From the NCBI GenBank assembly GCA_016490735.1, contig JAEMWC010000454.1, positions 12,501 through 76,500 on the forward strand: a stretch of 64,000 bases of DNA. Direction: 5' to 3'. Under the pieces are notes generated by a model that was not told where the DNA came from, made no database searches, and saw only the letters and a program-made list of their open reading frames with translations. Shown here in pieces: positions 12,261 through 49,038 of the stretch. The stretch is from Pachyseris speciosa. Lineage: Eukaryota > Cnidaria > Anthozoa > Scleractinia > Pachyseridae. Position numbers and translations under genes: made by a program. Position 1 is the first letter of the stretch. Every line of letters begins with the position of its first letter.

Positions 12261-12319
12261 AAAAGCATACAAAGAAAATTTCATCAGTTCAACTGATGAA
12301 ATTTTCTTTGTATGCTTTT
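12261..12319. repeat. 59-nt perfect palindrome
   Basis: The left arm 12261-12289 and right arm 12291-12319 are exact reverse complements of 29 nt around a single central C. The arms begin AAAAGCATACAAAGAAAATT. It lies 370 bp beyond the stop codon of the TBC-like gene, so it could be a hairpin in that gene's 3' region, a cruciform-forming site, or a minimal foldback element. Confidence 0.9.
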
Positions 12320-12688
12320 CAATATAAGCGTTTCAGGCGTTTCATAGCAGATGACATACGGCAGGCTCGCTTTACGTTTGATAGAAAGCGATTCTCATGT
12401 AAGTCATTTCTCCATTAATCTCCGTTTATCACTACCTATAACCTCAGCTGTAAGCTGGGGTGTCCTTCATAAGGAAAGCTGAGTTTACTTCATGACCTCC
12501 GAATCAAACAAGAACGACCGCTCTTAGAAGACAATTCAAACTTGTCGTTAGCTTATGAGAGTCAACGAAATTGCACTTTACGTCAGAAGAAGTAAAATGA
12601 GCACTTAAGTGTTGTTCGTAGGGAGGTCAAGTGGTTTGGTCCGGCCTCAGCGTTTTCCAGTGCACGTTAGAGTTACTGTGACTCCCGT

Positions 12689-13758
12689 TCAGCGTTGTTT
12701 TCTCTTTTCTTTTAATCGCGTCATAAGTCTCTCAGTCTTCTCTGATCGCTCCTCCTCGTCCATACGGTCCCAGTCTTCCGTTTCAAGTTCCCGGCCAAAC
12801 AGTTCTCTCTCCGCTTCCTTGTACTGCTGTGTGTTGGTCTCTAAAGCGTTTCTTGTCGTGACGTCAAGATTTCTCCGCTGTTCTTCAGAGCCGTGGGCCA
12901 CTGCAAGAAAATCATAATCATACAATTAATGAGCCCAGGTTTTAGCTAAGTATTGTTTCAGTGAGCTTACATTATAGACTGCAATGGCAGATGCCTCAGA
13001 GAAGATTTCGCTGCAAAGATTAGTTTTATAGATAAATTTAAAGCCATGTTATATGGTAAACTACTTTTTTTTTCATCCTGTAGCTCCAAGTGAGGCAGTC
13101 GCCGGCTCGAAGAACTGAACAAATTTACACTAACTGTAGGTGCTTTTTCAAACGACGAAAACAATGCCTTTGGCCACTCTAAGAATTAACTCTCCAGTTT
13201 TATATCTCACCCATATCCAGGCTACGAAGCGTTCCTCCTAGCAATGACCGGACCAGATCTTCTGCCTCTTGGCGCGAGCTACTGGAACGATGACTAGGGC
13301 TGGGCTCGACTGGAGTCGGGTCCCTCACCGAGGAGGCGGCGGATAGAGGGATACTCCTAGAGCTGGGGACTGGTGTCCCTCGAAACCTCGCGAGTTCGTC
13401 CTGTAGTCGCGCAATTTCTTCATCTTTCTGCTTCTCTGTTGATGCCCGTGCCGCTCGTTCACGGTACAGTTCTCTCTCAAGCGAAGCAATCTGCTCCTTT
13501 TCTCGCTTTCTTTCTGTTTGAAATTCTTGTCTCATCTCTCGCTCGCGGCGCCGTATCTGTTCTTCCTCTTCTCTTTTCTTCCGAGCTTCCTCTCTCCGCT
13601 GCTCCATGAGATTTCTTCTTCTTTCCTCTTCTCGCTCTTCTCGTGTCCGTCGCCGATCTTCAACTCGTTGCCGGTTGGGAGGCTGCCCCCGAAACCACAT
13701 GGACCAGGGCTCCACAGACCTACCAACAGCTAAACAAGAATGAAAAACGCGACTCATG

Positions 13759-13825
<67 letters not shown>

Positions 13826-16800
13826 TTGGAAGTACTAAAACTTGAAAGATATACACCCAGGGCGCGCGTGAGCTTTTTGAATTAGGTACATGTAAAGGTT
13901 CCCTTGGTCGCCGAATTCTTCGGGTCTTTTGGTCACGGTCAGCATTGATCCTAGGAGAGAGTCCTGGGTGTTATAAATTTTACGCCAGAAATCATGCGGC
14001 TAGATGCAATCTCGTTCCTAGAGTCCACGTTCCCGTGGGCTCTGGGAACGAGATTGGGCTAGATACGGCTATGGTTTCTCGTGCGCATGCTTAAATCTAA
14101 AGAGCATTCCTGCAAATCCCTTCTGTGAGATTACGCACCTATGTATTATGAAAAGAAAGAAGAATCCTTCGGGTTCTGTGGGCAGAATAACTAAAAAAGC
14201 CCACTTCATACAAAATAATTGAAGGGTCGGGGGTTACCCCTGGGGGAATTCACCTGGGGGAATACCCCTGGAGTACTAGTTTTCACCTACTTGCGACAGG
14301 GTCCACGAGGGGTAACTCTGAACCGTGGACTTCCTGTGTGACTTGCTTCTGCCAATCTCCCATGAAATGACGGTCAATCTAATAAACAGGCAAAGCATGC
14401 ATGACACTGAATTAGCATACAGTGAATCCGGCATATCACTATTACAGCGGCAAGCATCCTTGCTAAGCGCTAAGGTCGCTAAGAGTTCCGTTGACCATTG
14501 CCACTCTATCAAGAAAATTTTGTTTATCGTGTGAGTGGAGGTAAGTAACCAGTTGGTTTTGTTACCGGTTTTAAAAAAATTGCATTTTCCGTTTAAACTT
14601 TTCAGACTGTATACGTACTTTTGATGACCAAGGTCTGTAGGCAGTTTCTTGGAACCTGCTACGCATCAATCAGAAACAGAGAAACAAGCGCTGATTTCTC
14701 AATGATCTCTGAAAAATACCTAAAAGTGTCCAATGCTTGCTGTTACGACTTGAAATCCAGTAAATGAAGAAGCATTGTTTGTTACTTGTAGTTGTACAAA
14801 AACTCTTGCATTGCTCTTACACAGTCGTTAATAGTGGTCGTCAATGACAATAACTATCTACTGAACGGCTGTGGGAGAGCATTGCAAACGCGTCGTCTGA
14901 AAATTGAGTCCATCCTGTACCTCTCCCAGACCTCTACTTTCATTGGTCCCTATGACCTTAGCTTTTGTGGTTTTCAGGCCTCTAGTAGGGGGATTGTTTG
15001 TGTTGTATCATCAATTTTTTTCGGCATTCTACAAATAACAAACCACTTCTGGAAAGCTACAGTGCATGGAGTAAAAAACAAGCTTTAATTTGACCTACCA
15101 TTCTTTGAAAATCACGTACAGTCAGATTTTTGCTCTCAGCAAGTAGAACTTCTTCAACCTCCTTAGCCTAGTGAGAACAATATTTCCTCCCATTTTAGGC
15201 CCAAACCTTTTAACTCCTCAAAAACCAACACTTCTAATTAAATTCCAATTCGATCCGGAATTCTCGAACGTTTAATACATGAGTCGCCGGCTTGGGAGAT
15301 TGGGCAACCGCTCCCCATGCTATCGAGCTTAAATCAATTGATTTGATCTGATTGATTTGACCAGGAGAGCACTAAGCTTTGTTTTGTGGTAGATCATCTA
15401 GTTTCACCTGCCCAGTATTTGTCGTCTTTAGGGGATGTAGTCGATTAGTTTTTATAGTCAGTAAGGGATATATTTTCTCGATGGTGATCCCATTTGAATG
15501 CCCTAAAGTGTGACAAAATTTTATCCCTCAGTATACTTTCAAAGGCACAGCCTAATCACTAAAAACTGAGATACTAATTTGCCATGACTTGTCACCCTAA
15601 TCACATCCCTTTGATCTCTGATATCATATTTATTAAGCGGCCGTCGCTTAGCGACGAGCCGCTTCTTAAATTACCCGTTTTTTTTGTTTTTCGTGGTGTC
15701 CGCCGAGAGGCCCGTGCCCCTCTCGGCCAGAGGAAGAAACAATGACATAAGTAAAGCACTTAATTTTCTAATAGCGGCGCCGCGACTTGAACTCGCGACC
15801 TTAAGATCCCAATCTCGGTCCCTTATCCGATTGCGGTAAGGAGACACTTCTTGCGGTTACTAGAGAATTTTGTAGTAAATAAAGTCATTACGTCGGTCAC
15901 GCATCGTCTCTTTAAAAGCCTTTCAATGCTCAAGGGTTACAGAGGAAAGAAATGTTTTGTCAGAATTGAATTACTCCAATGTACATCCAGTAGGGAAGGA
16001 ATTTATTTGAAAGCGTTTATTTTGAGCAGTATTTCACTGATGACTTAACTAAAGCTATTCGGAAGACCGTAAATGTTTTTAAACTGAACTTGTAGATTTT
16101 GGTGGCCATAAAATACAGGGGTCAGAGTCGAAAGTGGCGAAATACTTTCAAAAAGAAATGTTTAGTCAGAATTATAGGAAATGAATTTATTTGAGCGTTC
16201 CCTGCCCCTCTCAGCCAGAGGAAGAAACATTTACATAAAGTAAAGAAATAAGTTTTCTAATAACGGCGCCCGGAGTTGAACTCGTGACCTTCAAATCCCT
16301 TATCCGATTGCGCTATCCGATTGCGCTGATGAGACATCTCTTGCGGTCACTAGATAATTTTGTAGTAAATAAAGTCATTACGTCGGTCACGCATCGTCTC
16401 TTTAAAAGCCTTTCAATGCTCAAGGGTTACAGAGGAAAGAAATGTTTTGTCAGAATTAAATTACTCCGATGTACATCCAGTAGGAAAGGAATTTATTCGA
16501 AAGCGTTTATTTTGAGCAGTATTTCACAACAAGTGAAAAGGAATAGAAAAAAAAAAAGAGATCAAAGAAAAAAAAACTTCACTCTGAACCACCGACCCTA
16601 AGCTGTCAATACAGTACGAAAAGAGCGCACTAACCCACCAGGCCACCAAAACCTTCTCTAACGCATAACCGAATTTTAAATTCTTTATCATTCAGAGTGA
16701 CGAATTGACTGTCATGCCAACTGAAAGGTGACAAAGTGCATTAATCCGGCTCGGATGGTCAAAAAGGCCGCTTCTAATTCTCGCAGAATTTCTTGTTTAA

Positions 16801-19800
16801 CCCCGAGTTGTGCAATACCATGATGGTCATTAGTCAGTCGTGATGAGTGGATTTTCATCATTGTTGGTGCAGTTTAATTGTTGAGTAGGTTAATTACACC
16901 CCTAACTCTTTCAAGACCTCAGTCACGTTTTGTGCAAACTTGTAGCCAAACTCTTACATTTCTGCATCTTAGAACTTGCTCTCTTAACAACATCAGCATG
17001 GTAGCAGAGAAGGTTGCAATGCAGTGAAAGGAGCACAGCTTCATGGTCAGTACGTACTGATCGCAAATGTAACACACCACATCAAGAGGCAAAAAACCTG
17101 CCAAGTCAAAGAATTATATAAATGAAAAATTTACACAACTGTGACGGAGCGTTATTTGTGTTTCAATCAATATCAGGTCCACTCAAGGAGCTGCTTCATT
17201 AGTACATTTATAAACCGATAATATTTTACTGAGTCTGTTTCTAGGCCTCCTTTTTCCCAAGAAATCTAACATGGCAAACATAAGCTGGAGAAAACAATGT
17301 TACAAAGCTAGAGCTAAAACACTGAGTAGAGATTGTCTATCCAAACCTTCAAAAATTAGTATTTCAAAAACGTTGCATCAATCAATAATCTTGCATTGAT
17401 CCTTAAACCCCTCTATTAAACTTAGGGAACAGTTACTAATTTCATAGTTTCTGCACTACCCCACATTTTCCTAACTGTGCAACAACAAATTTGGTGTTCA
17501 AACAAACAATGTAAACAACAATGTACGTAGTACAGCAACAAGGTGCACATAAAGTGAACAGCAACTTGTGGCATTCCTTACTTACAGAGAGAGCAGGGTA
17601 GGAGTTACATTGGTTATAGGAGTTATCATCATTGCTGATACTGGAACTATGTGAACAATATTTTTTTTCAAAGTCTTTCTTACCGACAAACATGCATCTT
17701 GCATATGATCGCATGACAGCTGCTAGACTTTCTGACAACTGATCTGGTTTATCTGTGGAAAGACATGCAACAGAATGTTCTGAAACTGATCTGAGTCATC
17801 TGAAGAAGGGTATGTTAAAAAATAGCAATGTACAGTGGAAAAGATGGGCTGAAAATTTGGAAAAGGGCATAACTTAAAGACTCTTAAATGGAATGTACTA
17901 AACAGCAGACATTGCATGCAAGAATTAATGCTTTGTAATTCTTTAGTGCTTAGCTTACCTTGTGCAGAAAGTATTCTCCGCAAAGTGGAAGCAAGTTGTT
18001 TGTCTTTTGAATCCAGAACAGCAGCCATTTTATTTCCATACTGTTTTAAAGCTGAAAGGTATTCCTAATAATAGAAGTGAAATATTAAATTTCTAATTCT
18101 TGACAATAATAATAATAATAATAATAACAACAACAACAACAACAATAATAATAATAATAATAATATATAATTTATTATATATTATATATTACAGATTATA
18201 CCAGCTACAGAGTTGTTAGCCTTAGGGCCTCCTGGACTATGTTCGACGCCCCAGGTTGGCTGGATAGGGATCCATATGGCATCCATACATTTTCACTGTC
18301 ATAATAAATTTAAATTTATAACGCTGTACTAAGTTTTCACTAAAGTTAACAGGCTACACTCAAGCGCCCTGCCATACTATTTTAACTGTATATAGCACAA
18401 AAGTTTTAACTGCTGCATATAATAATAAACTTTATTAACATGTTGATAAAACATCCACATGTAGCAGAGGGAAATCCCTCTGCTACTAGGGGACACCTAC
18501 ACTGTAACTATCTACAAAACAGACCACAGACCGGTTAGCCTAGTGGTAGAGCACCGGACTACCATGTGGGAGGTTGCGAGTTCAAACCCCGGCTGGACCA
18601 AAACTCAGGGTCTTTAAATGATTGAGGAGAAAGTGCTGCCTTTGTAATGACATCTGCAAGTGGTTAGACTTTCTAGTCTTCTCGGATGAGGACGATAAAC
18701 CGTAGGCCCTGTCTCACAACTCTTCATAATTGATTCTGTGAGGCGTTAAAGAACCCACACACTGTTCGAAAAGAGTAGGGGACGTAGTCTCCGGTGTAGT
18801 GGTCTACCTCTACTAGAATGTGGTTATGGGGGAGGGATTTGCAGTTACAGGCCTACAGTAATTGGCGCAAGCTGTTTTAGTGTCCCTGCCAGGTCTCTGG
18901 CTAAAACTATATATCATAAATCATGTAGCTATTGAAAAACTATGTCTTAATTACAATAATAGGGAGTGTATGAAAAATGCAGCTGTACAGCAACAGTTTC
19001 ACTTTAAGCTGAAGATAGAGTGAGGGTGTGTCATGCACTGTCAGGTTGTGTGCTCGGGACTGGTGACTATTAGACCACTCCAACACTACCCCAATATAAG
19101 GGATGATAAAGCAGCAAGTTATTTACTTTCGATCTAGAGTCTTTCATCAAAGGAGGTCTAGAATCCATAAAGGTAAAGTATACTTCAATAAAGCCAGCAA
19201 TATCCTCAGAATCAACTTCATCCACATCACTGTCCGAAATTAGTACTTTCAGAAAGGGCAATGCCAACAGATAGTCCGTATCAACTATGGTAGATGTGCT
19301 CTTTGAAATAACTTGTCTGTAAGACAACGCTGATTTCATGACGTCAGCTACAGCTGGATGAGATGCAAGTTCACGAAAAGTTGATTCTGAAGACAAAAAC
19401 GCTTGACACTTTTGGCCAATGGCTGCATCGTGTACAGAAACTATGTTTCTTTTGTCTCGTGAAACTTTTTCCAAGTAATCGTGACGCACAAGCGTATTAG
19501 CCAGAAACATTTTCCATACTGCTTTACGTAATCTGTTTGGTAATGGACGGTTTAAACACGAGTACAGCTTCGTTCTTAAATCTGGCCATCTTTGTAACAG
19601 TTTGATAGACGCATTTGAGGCTCCTTCTAATAGCAGCTGTGTCTTTGTATATTTATTCGATGGATCAATGAGATTTTGTGTAACCCCTTCATTTAGATTT
19701 CGATCAAGAACTCCCGAAACCGTCACTACAAGATTTTTGTATGTAGAGCCGTCTCGAACGAGCCTGGCAGCACGATCAAGGAACATGATTTTCTCCGAAT

Positions 19801-19990
19801 CTGTGAGATCGGAGAAGTAAGAAATGTGACTTTCCGTAAGCTGTTGTTGCACTGCATCGAAAAGTTCTGAAGTTAGGTCTTTCCATTCGTCTGATTTTAT
19901 GATATCTTCCTTTGAAAGTTGTAACCAGGCGGGTAACTTTCTTGTTGTGGACGCCATGATGATTGAGTGGTTACCAAGCAGTTGAGCCAA
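12689..19990 (-). CDS. TBC-like (Rab-GAP fold) protein with C-terminal coiled coil
   Basis: Eight minus-strand exons join in phase: 19990-19127, 18040-17959, 17752-17684, 17097-16958, 15167-15099, 14706-14663, 13719-13211 and 12900-12689, with the stop at 12689. This gives 662 residues, or 651 if the better-context ATG at 19957 is used. Exon 1 holds helical sequence with a TBC motif-A-like RPLPNRLRKAVWKMFL. Exon 4 matches the closing TBC helices (LPLDVVCYICDQYVL). Exon 7 is a long Arg/Glu-rich coiled coil with a Ser/Pro linker, and exon 8 ends in a basic tail. TBC proteins usually stimulate GTP hydrolysis by Rab GTPases. The canonical IxxDxxR and YxQ fingers are not clear here, so catalysis is uncertain. 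The C-terminal layout recalls TBC1D19-like proteins, but I would not assign orthology. The 44-nt exon 6 uses a tandem AG acceptor and is the weakest link. Confidence 0.6.
13760..13826. repeat. (ATT)n microsatellite
   Basis: An uninterrupted ATT/TTA trinucleotide tract lies about 40 bp upstream (in gene orientation) of exon 7 of the TBC-like gene, so it sits close to a splice acceptor. Confidence 0.95.
14006..14056. mobile_element. 51-bp hAT-like foldback element with 8-bp target duplication
   Basis: The arms CAATCTCGTTCCTAGAG and CTCTGGGAACGAGATTG flank a short GC-rich loop that is itself self-complementary. Perfect 8-bp direct repeats GGCTAGAT abut both sides (13998-14005 and 14057-14064), the signature of hAT-type insertion. 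It is intronic in the TBC-like gene. Confidence 0.75.
15714..16527. repeat. Tandemly duplicated SINE-like unit (15714-16033 and 16202-16527)
   Basis: Two units share about 320 bp with high identity, from CCCCTCTC(G/A)GCCAGAGG through the block GTAGTAAATAAAGTCATTAC to TTTTGAGCAGTATTTCAC. Each contains an antisense tRNA-like B box (GAACTCGCGACC or GAACTCGTGACC), which points to a reversed tRNA-derived SINE. About 170 bp of different sequence separates them. ORFs here (105 and 65 residues) are repeat-derived. Confidence 0.7.
18520..18790 (+). mobile_element. tRNA-derived SINE
   Basis: A tRNA-like head carries an A box (TAGCCTAGTGGTAGAGC) and a B box (GTTGCGAGTTCAAACCCC) at 18538-18595. A body follows that is shared in reverse at 8425-8535 and 6300-6345. 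Pairing of the 5' and 3' ends of the head is imperfect and the body continues without a tRNA terminus, so this is a SINE and not a tRNA gene. It lies in intron 1 of the TBC-like gene. Confidence 0.7.
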
Positions 19991-20203
19991 ATGTCCTGTT
20001 TCTCAGCGGATTTCCAAACAGTTTGGCGCCATTTTAAATTTTGGACACTACAACATTTTCCTCGAAAATAATCAAATATTCCTCAATTATGGGGTCGTTT
20101 AAAAGAAAAAATGAATGAGGAGAAGGCTGGGAGTTTGTTTTGTTTGTAGAGTAGTGCATCATGACCTCAAAAAAAGTCAAGGAATGTTTGTCATCTGTCT
20201 AAG
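19991..20203. promoter_or_regulatory. Bidirectional promoter with E2F-type site
   Basis: Only about 213 bp separates the minus-strand TBC-like start (19990) from the plus-strand RAD9 start (20204). TTTGGCGCC at 20022-20030 matches the E2F consensus TTTSSCGC. Its reverse strand reads AATGGCGCC, which also resembles a YY1-type core. No TATA box is apparent. A shared, cell-cycle-regulated promoter is inferred. Confidence 0.5.
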
Positions 20204-45984
<25,781 letters not shown>

Positions 45985-46177
45985 GCAGTGCAAGAGTCAA
46001 TTCAAGTGTCACGCCATCCACAGGCCAAAAGTGGCAGTAAGTCAGTGTAACGCGTGTTGAAAGAGACAGAGATTGAAGAACATTATTGACATCAGGAAAA
46101 GAAGCTGACCATATAGTATCATATTGCACAGTTAACCAACCAAAGAAGAAGGGAGTTTACATAGTCTTGCGATTACT

Positions 46178-46461
46178 AGAGCGGTTTTCAATTGAGTGTC
46201 GTAAGTAATTCTCATTTTGCTTTGGTTTTGTATCGCTTCGTTCTATGATTGGCCAGCAAAACTCGCGCCACTTTTTCAACCAATGAGAAGCAAAACCAAA
46301 ACCAATCATGACTTGCACGCGCGTATTTTCCCGCCGTTTGCGCCGGCTGCATGTAATTGCTTCGTATTCTGATTGGCTCATTGCACTGCTTACTTCTGTT
46401 GTGATTGGTCAGAGTAATTGCTTTGGTTTTGGTTTTACGACACTCAATTGAAAACTGCTCT
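46178..46461. mobile_element. MITE with AGAGCGGTTTTCAATTGAG termini, CCAAT-rich
   Basis: The ends AGAGCGGTTTTCAATTGAG and CTCAATTGAAAACTGCTCT, extended by GTGTCGTAA and TTACGACA, form near-perfect inverted repeats. The interior holds five ATTGG/CCAAT boxes. It is non-coding, just beyond the RAD9 stop codon. Confidence 0.8.
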
Positions 46462-47235
46462 ACTGGAACGTGCATTACCATGACTTGTTAGTTAGTAGTC
46501 TACTGAGGTAATGTCATTTTAAAATGTCATGCAGCCTGCCATAAAACAGGTTGGTCACGTGAGCTGTATTCAAGCCACTGTATATCAACATACACTCACT
46601 CTATTTCACTGACTGCAGTAAACAATGTATTGTTAAATTTTGGCATCATGCTTTAGCATTTTACATATCATTTAAGACTACATCGTTTGAAAATGACCGG
46701 GAATCATATTCTTCTGCTTTTGAGGTATCATATTTTTTATGGCAAATATATCTTCACAATATGAGAGTAATTTGTTCGTTGTAATCACTTTTTCTCATAG
46801 TTCCACCTGTGGCTTTCATACTCCTTCTCACGATTTTTTCCAGCTTCAAATGATGATCGTATCTTTCCCTTTGGATTGGGAGCTGACATTTCAGACAGGT
46901 TCTTTTAGCTAGTCACGCACTATCTCCACCCAAGGGAAAAGATTGCGTGATACCAATAGATCAAATTGCGTGACACTTCTCCCGAACAAAGATAAAATAG
47001 AGAGATTAAACAAACTGTAAACGCCAGGCTGAAATTTTCTCGTTGATGAAAAACAATGAAACTTTTTTGGTTTTAAGCTTATCTCCACTCAGTCGGCCAC
47101 AGCTATCTAGCAAACACGAAAAGAGAGAAGTGAGTTCGAGAAACACAAGTTTCTGCGTTTTAGAACAGACAGCGGCTTGACGTTTCCAGTTTGGCGTTAG
47201 CCGTAAACACGAAGCTAAATCTCTCTATATTTCTC

Positions 47236-47334
47236 TAGCCTGCGTGCAGACGTCTCCTATTTCCTTTGTTGCACGCGGAAAAAGGGGCGCGGCGCGTGCA
47301 ACAAAGGAAATAGGAGACGTCTGCACCCAGGCTA
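47236..47334. mobile_element. 99-bp hAT-like MITE with perfect 8-bp target duplication
   Basis: The arms run from TAGCCTGCGTGCAGACGTC and from its inverse GACGTCTGCACCCAGGCTA, more than 40 bp each, around a short GC-rich loop. TATTTCTC is duplicated at 47228-47235 and 47335-47342. It lies just downstream of the tetraspanin stop codon. Confidence 0.85.
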
Positions 47335-47390
47335 TATTTCTCAAGAATTTCGACGCTTTCGTTATCCAGAGTGACACATTTTTGGCTCAA

Positions 47391-48194
47391 TTAAATCAAA
47401 TAAATGTTATTAAAGTTTTCCAACATGTACGAATATTTGATCGCGCGTCGCAACAAGTACATGAACAAAATAGCGAATACGTGGATAATTATCACAACAG
47501 AGCAGAAAGTGATCATGATAAAGTACAGATGCTTTGAGATAAAAGCCTTTAGTCGCAAACAACCCTCGGTGTGAATAAACATATGTGAAGCCTTCCCCGG
47601 CGAGTCCAAATTATCGCCACAACTTGGATCATCTGTTGTGTTAGCGAGAAAGCACGATCGAGGCACGTTATTGACCCAATGGTGCACGCTTTTGTTCTGG
47701 CGCTGCGCGTTCCACTCCGAGTCAAACCAGTCCTTGTAGCTATCAGAGCCACAGCACTCGTACTTGCGCTGTACTTTGTTTATGAGCTCCTGAATATCCT
47801 TGTCGTCATCGTATTTGCTGAGACTGTTGCTCAAGAAATCCTGCAGGAATTTCGCAACGCTGAAGTGCGCGATGTATAACCACAAACACAGAGCTATCTC
47901 GGCGATCAACAGCAAGGTCAGCAAGAAGGAAAACAGCTTCAGAGTAAAGTAGTTCTCTCTGATGGCTCCGGAACAGCCCAGGAAGCCAAGGAATCCAATC
48001 ACAGTTCCTACTCCTATGAGGATAGCAGCGGCTGAAGTGAAGCCTTTCTGGGTGATGTCCTTGTAGTCGCCATAGAGCAACTCGCCGACACCTCCCATAA
48101 CCACTAGAGCCACTCCGGTCAGCCAGAAAATGACGTTGAAGAAGAACATGAGGTACTTGACCCAGAGCATCGTGCCGGTCACTTTGTTCCTCAT
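47391..48194 (-). CDS. Tetraspanin, intronless
   Basis: A single open frame of 267 residues starts at ATG 48194. Four membrane segments lie at about residues 11-35, 53-77, 84-108 and 222-247. The large extracellular loop between the third and fourth has the diagnostic CCG (147-149), PRSC (178-181), a further Cys at 192 and EGC (210-212), giving five loop cysteines. Sequons NKS (167) and NTT (185) lie in the loop. Tetraspanins organise membrane microdomains with integrins, receptors and other tetraspanins at the cell surface or in endosomes. Length, topology and motifs are normal for the family. Animal tetraspanin genes usually contain several introns, so an uninterrupted frame suggests an old retrocopy that has stayed intact. 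I cannot place it in a named subfamily. Confidence 0.93.
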   Translation of the reverse strand: MRNKVTGTMLWVKYLMFFFNVIFWLTGVALVVMGGVGELLYGDYKDITQKGFTSAAAILIGVGTVIGFLGFLGCSGAIRENYFTLKLFSFLLTLLLIAEIALCLWLYIAHFSVAKFLQDFLSNSLSKYDDDKDIQELINKVQRKYECCGSDSYKDWFDSEWNAQRQNKSVHHWVNNVPRSCFLANTTDDPSCGDNLDSPGKASHMFIHTEGCLRLKAFISKHLYFIMITFCSVVIIIHVFAILFMYLLRRAIKYSYMLENFNNIYLI

Positions 48195-49038
48195 TGTTGA
48201 TGGCGTTTGTTTATAGCTGACAATATTCCAGTAGATTTTTATCGTGAAGTGAGTGATCGCGAAGATGATGATTGTTATGTGTAACAGCCTTGTTGCGAAA
48301 CTATTGTGAAACTCGATATTACCTGAAGGTGCTCAAATGTCTGTCACCTGGTCACCTTTTACTTGACACTTTACTGGCTACCCAGCCAAGGCAACTTTTT
48401 CCACCTGATTGCAAAGAAATCTTGTTTACTTTCAATGAATGAATGATTTGCTTATTCGCACCTCTCCCAGCCTACTTTCAACCTCGAGGTTGCCCTATCT
48501 CTAACCTGCCTTTCTCAACCGAGCTTTTAGTACTTCTGATCAGTCCCCTTCCCTCTACCACAGCGGGGCTAAATTACAGGTCAAATTCTACAGTTCAACA
48601 TACAGATCACCTTGCTACAGATAAATAAAGAAGCCCGTAAGTGTCTGCTAGCCCTAAACGTTTTCCAAAATTTTGTTTTAGATTGAGGAGAAACTGTTTG
48701 GCTTAGTTACCAATCAATAAAGCTGTGACCTGTGGAATGTGACCTGTACTTTGGACCCGCCACCTCCACCAAGAAAAGTTATTTATCTGCCCCTACCTTT
48801 ACCGTTGCCATTTTATTCATTTTATTTTTCCATTTGCACTCTCTCGGTCATTTAGGGGAGTCATATTGTAGGGAGGAGGGTTATACGACCCGGCGCCGTC
48901 AAAAACAGTCGACTGCACAACAGTGTGAGCAAACAGTTTGTCGGTCGCGCGAAGATCTACGGATGCATTTGAATTGCAAATTGAGTAAAAAAAATGAATA
49001 TTCAACTCTTTTGCTCTCACGTTCACCTTGACTAGAAT

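Larger units (their letters stand above)
9713..12688. other. Gene-poor spacer between convergent genes
   Basis: This spacer separates the 3' end of the secreted-protein gene from the 3' end of the minus-strand TBC-like gene. I see no ORF with coding character. The plus-strand ORF near 10960-11283 overlaps repeat-like text and uses no good start. Recognisable items are the pogo-like MITE at 11293-11417 and the palindrome at 12261-12319. Confidence 0.6.

Noticed and set aside
14276..14534. Overlapping ORFs on both strands
   Set aside because: Neither joins in phase to the TBC-like exons, and neither has a recognisable product.
15851..16601. ORFs of 65 and 105 residues with near-identical sequence
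   Set aside because: They are copies of a duplicated SINE-like repeat, not paralogous genes.
18531..18610. A tRNA gene with A and B boxes
   Set aside because: Acceptor-stem pairing is poor and the sequence continues into a SINE body shared elsewhere in the window.
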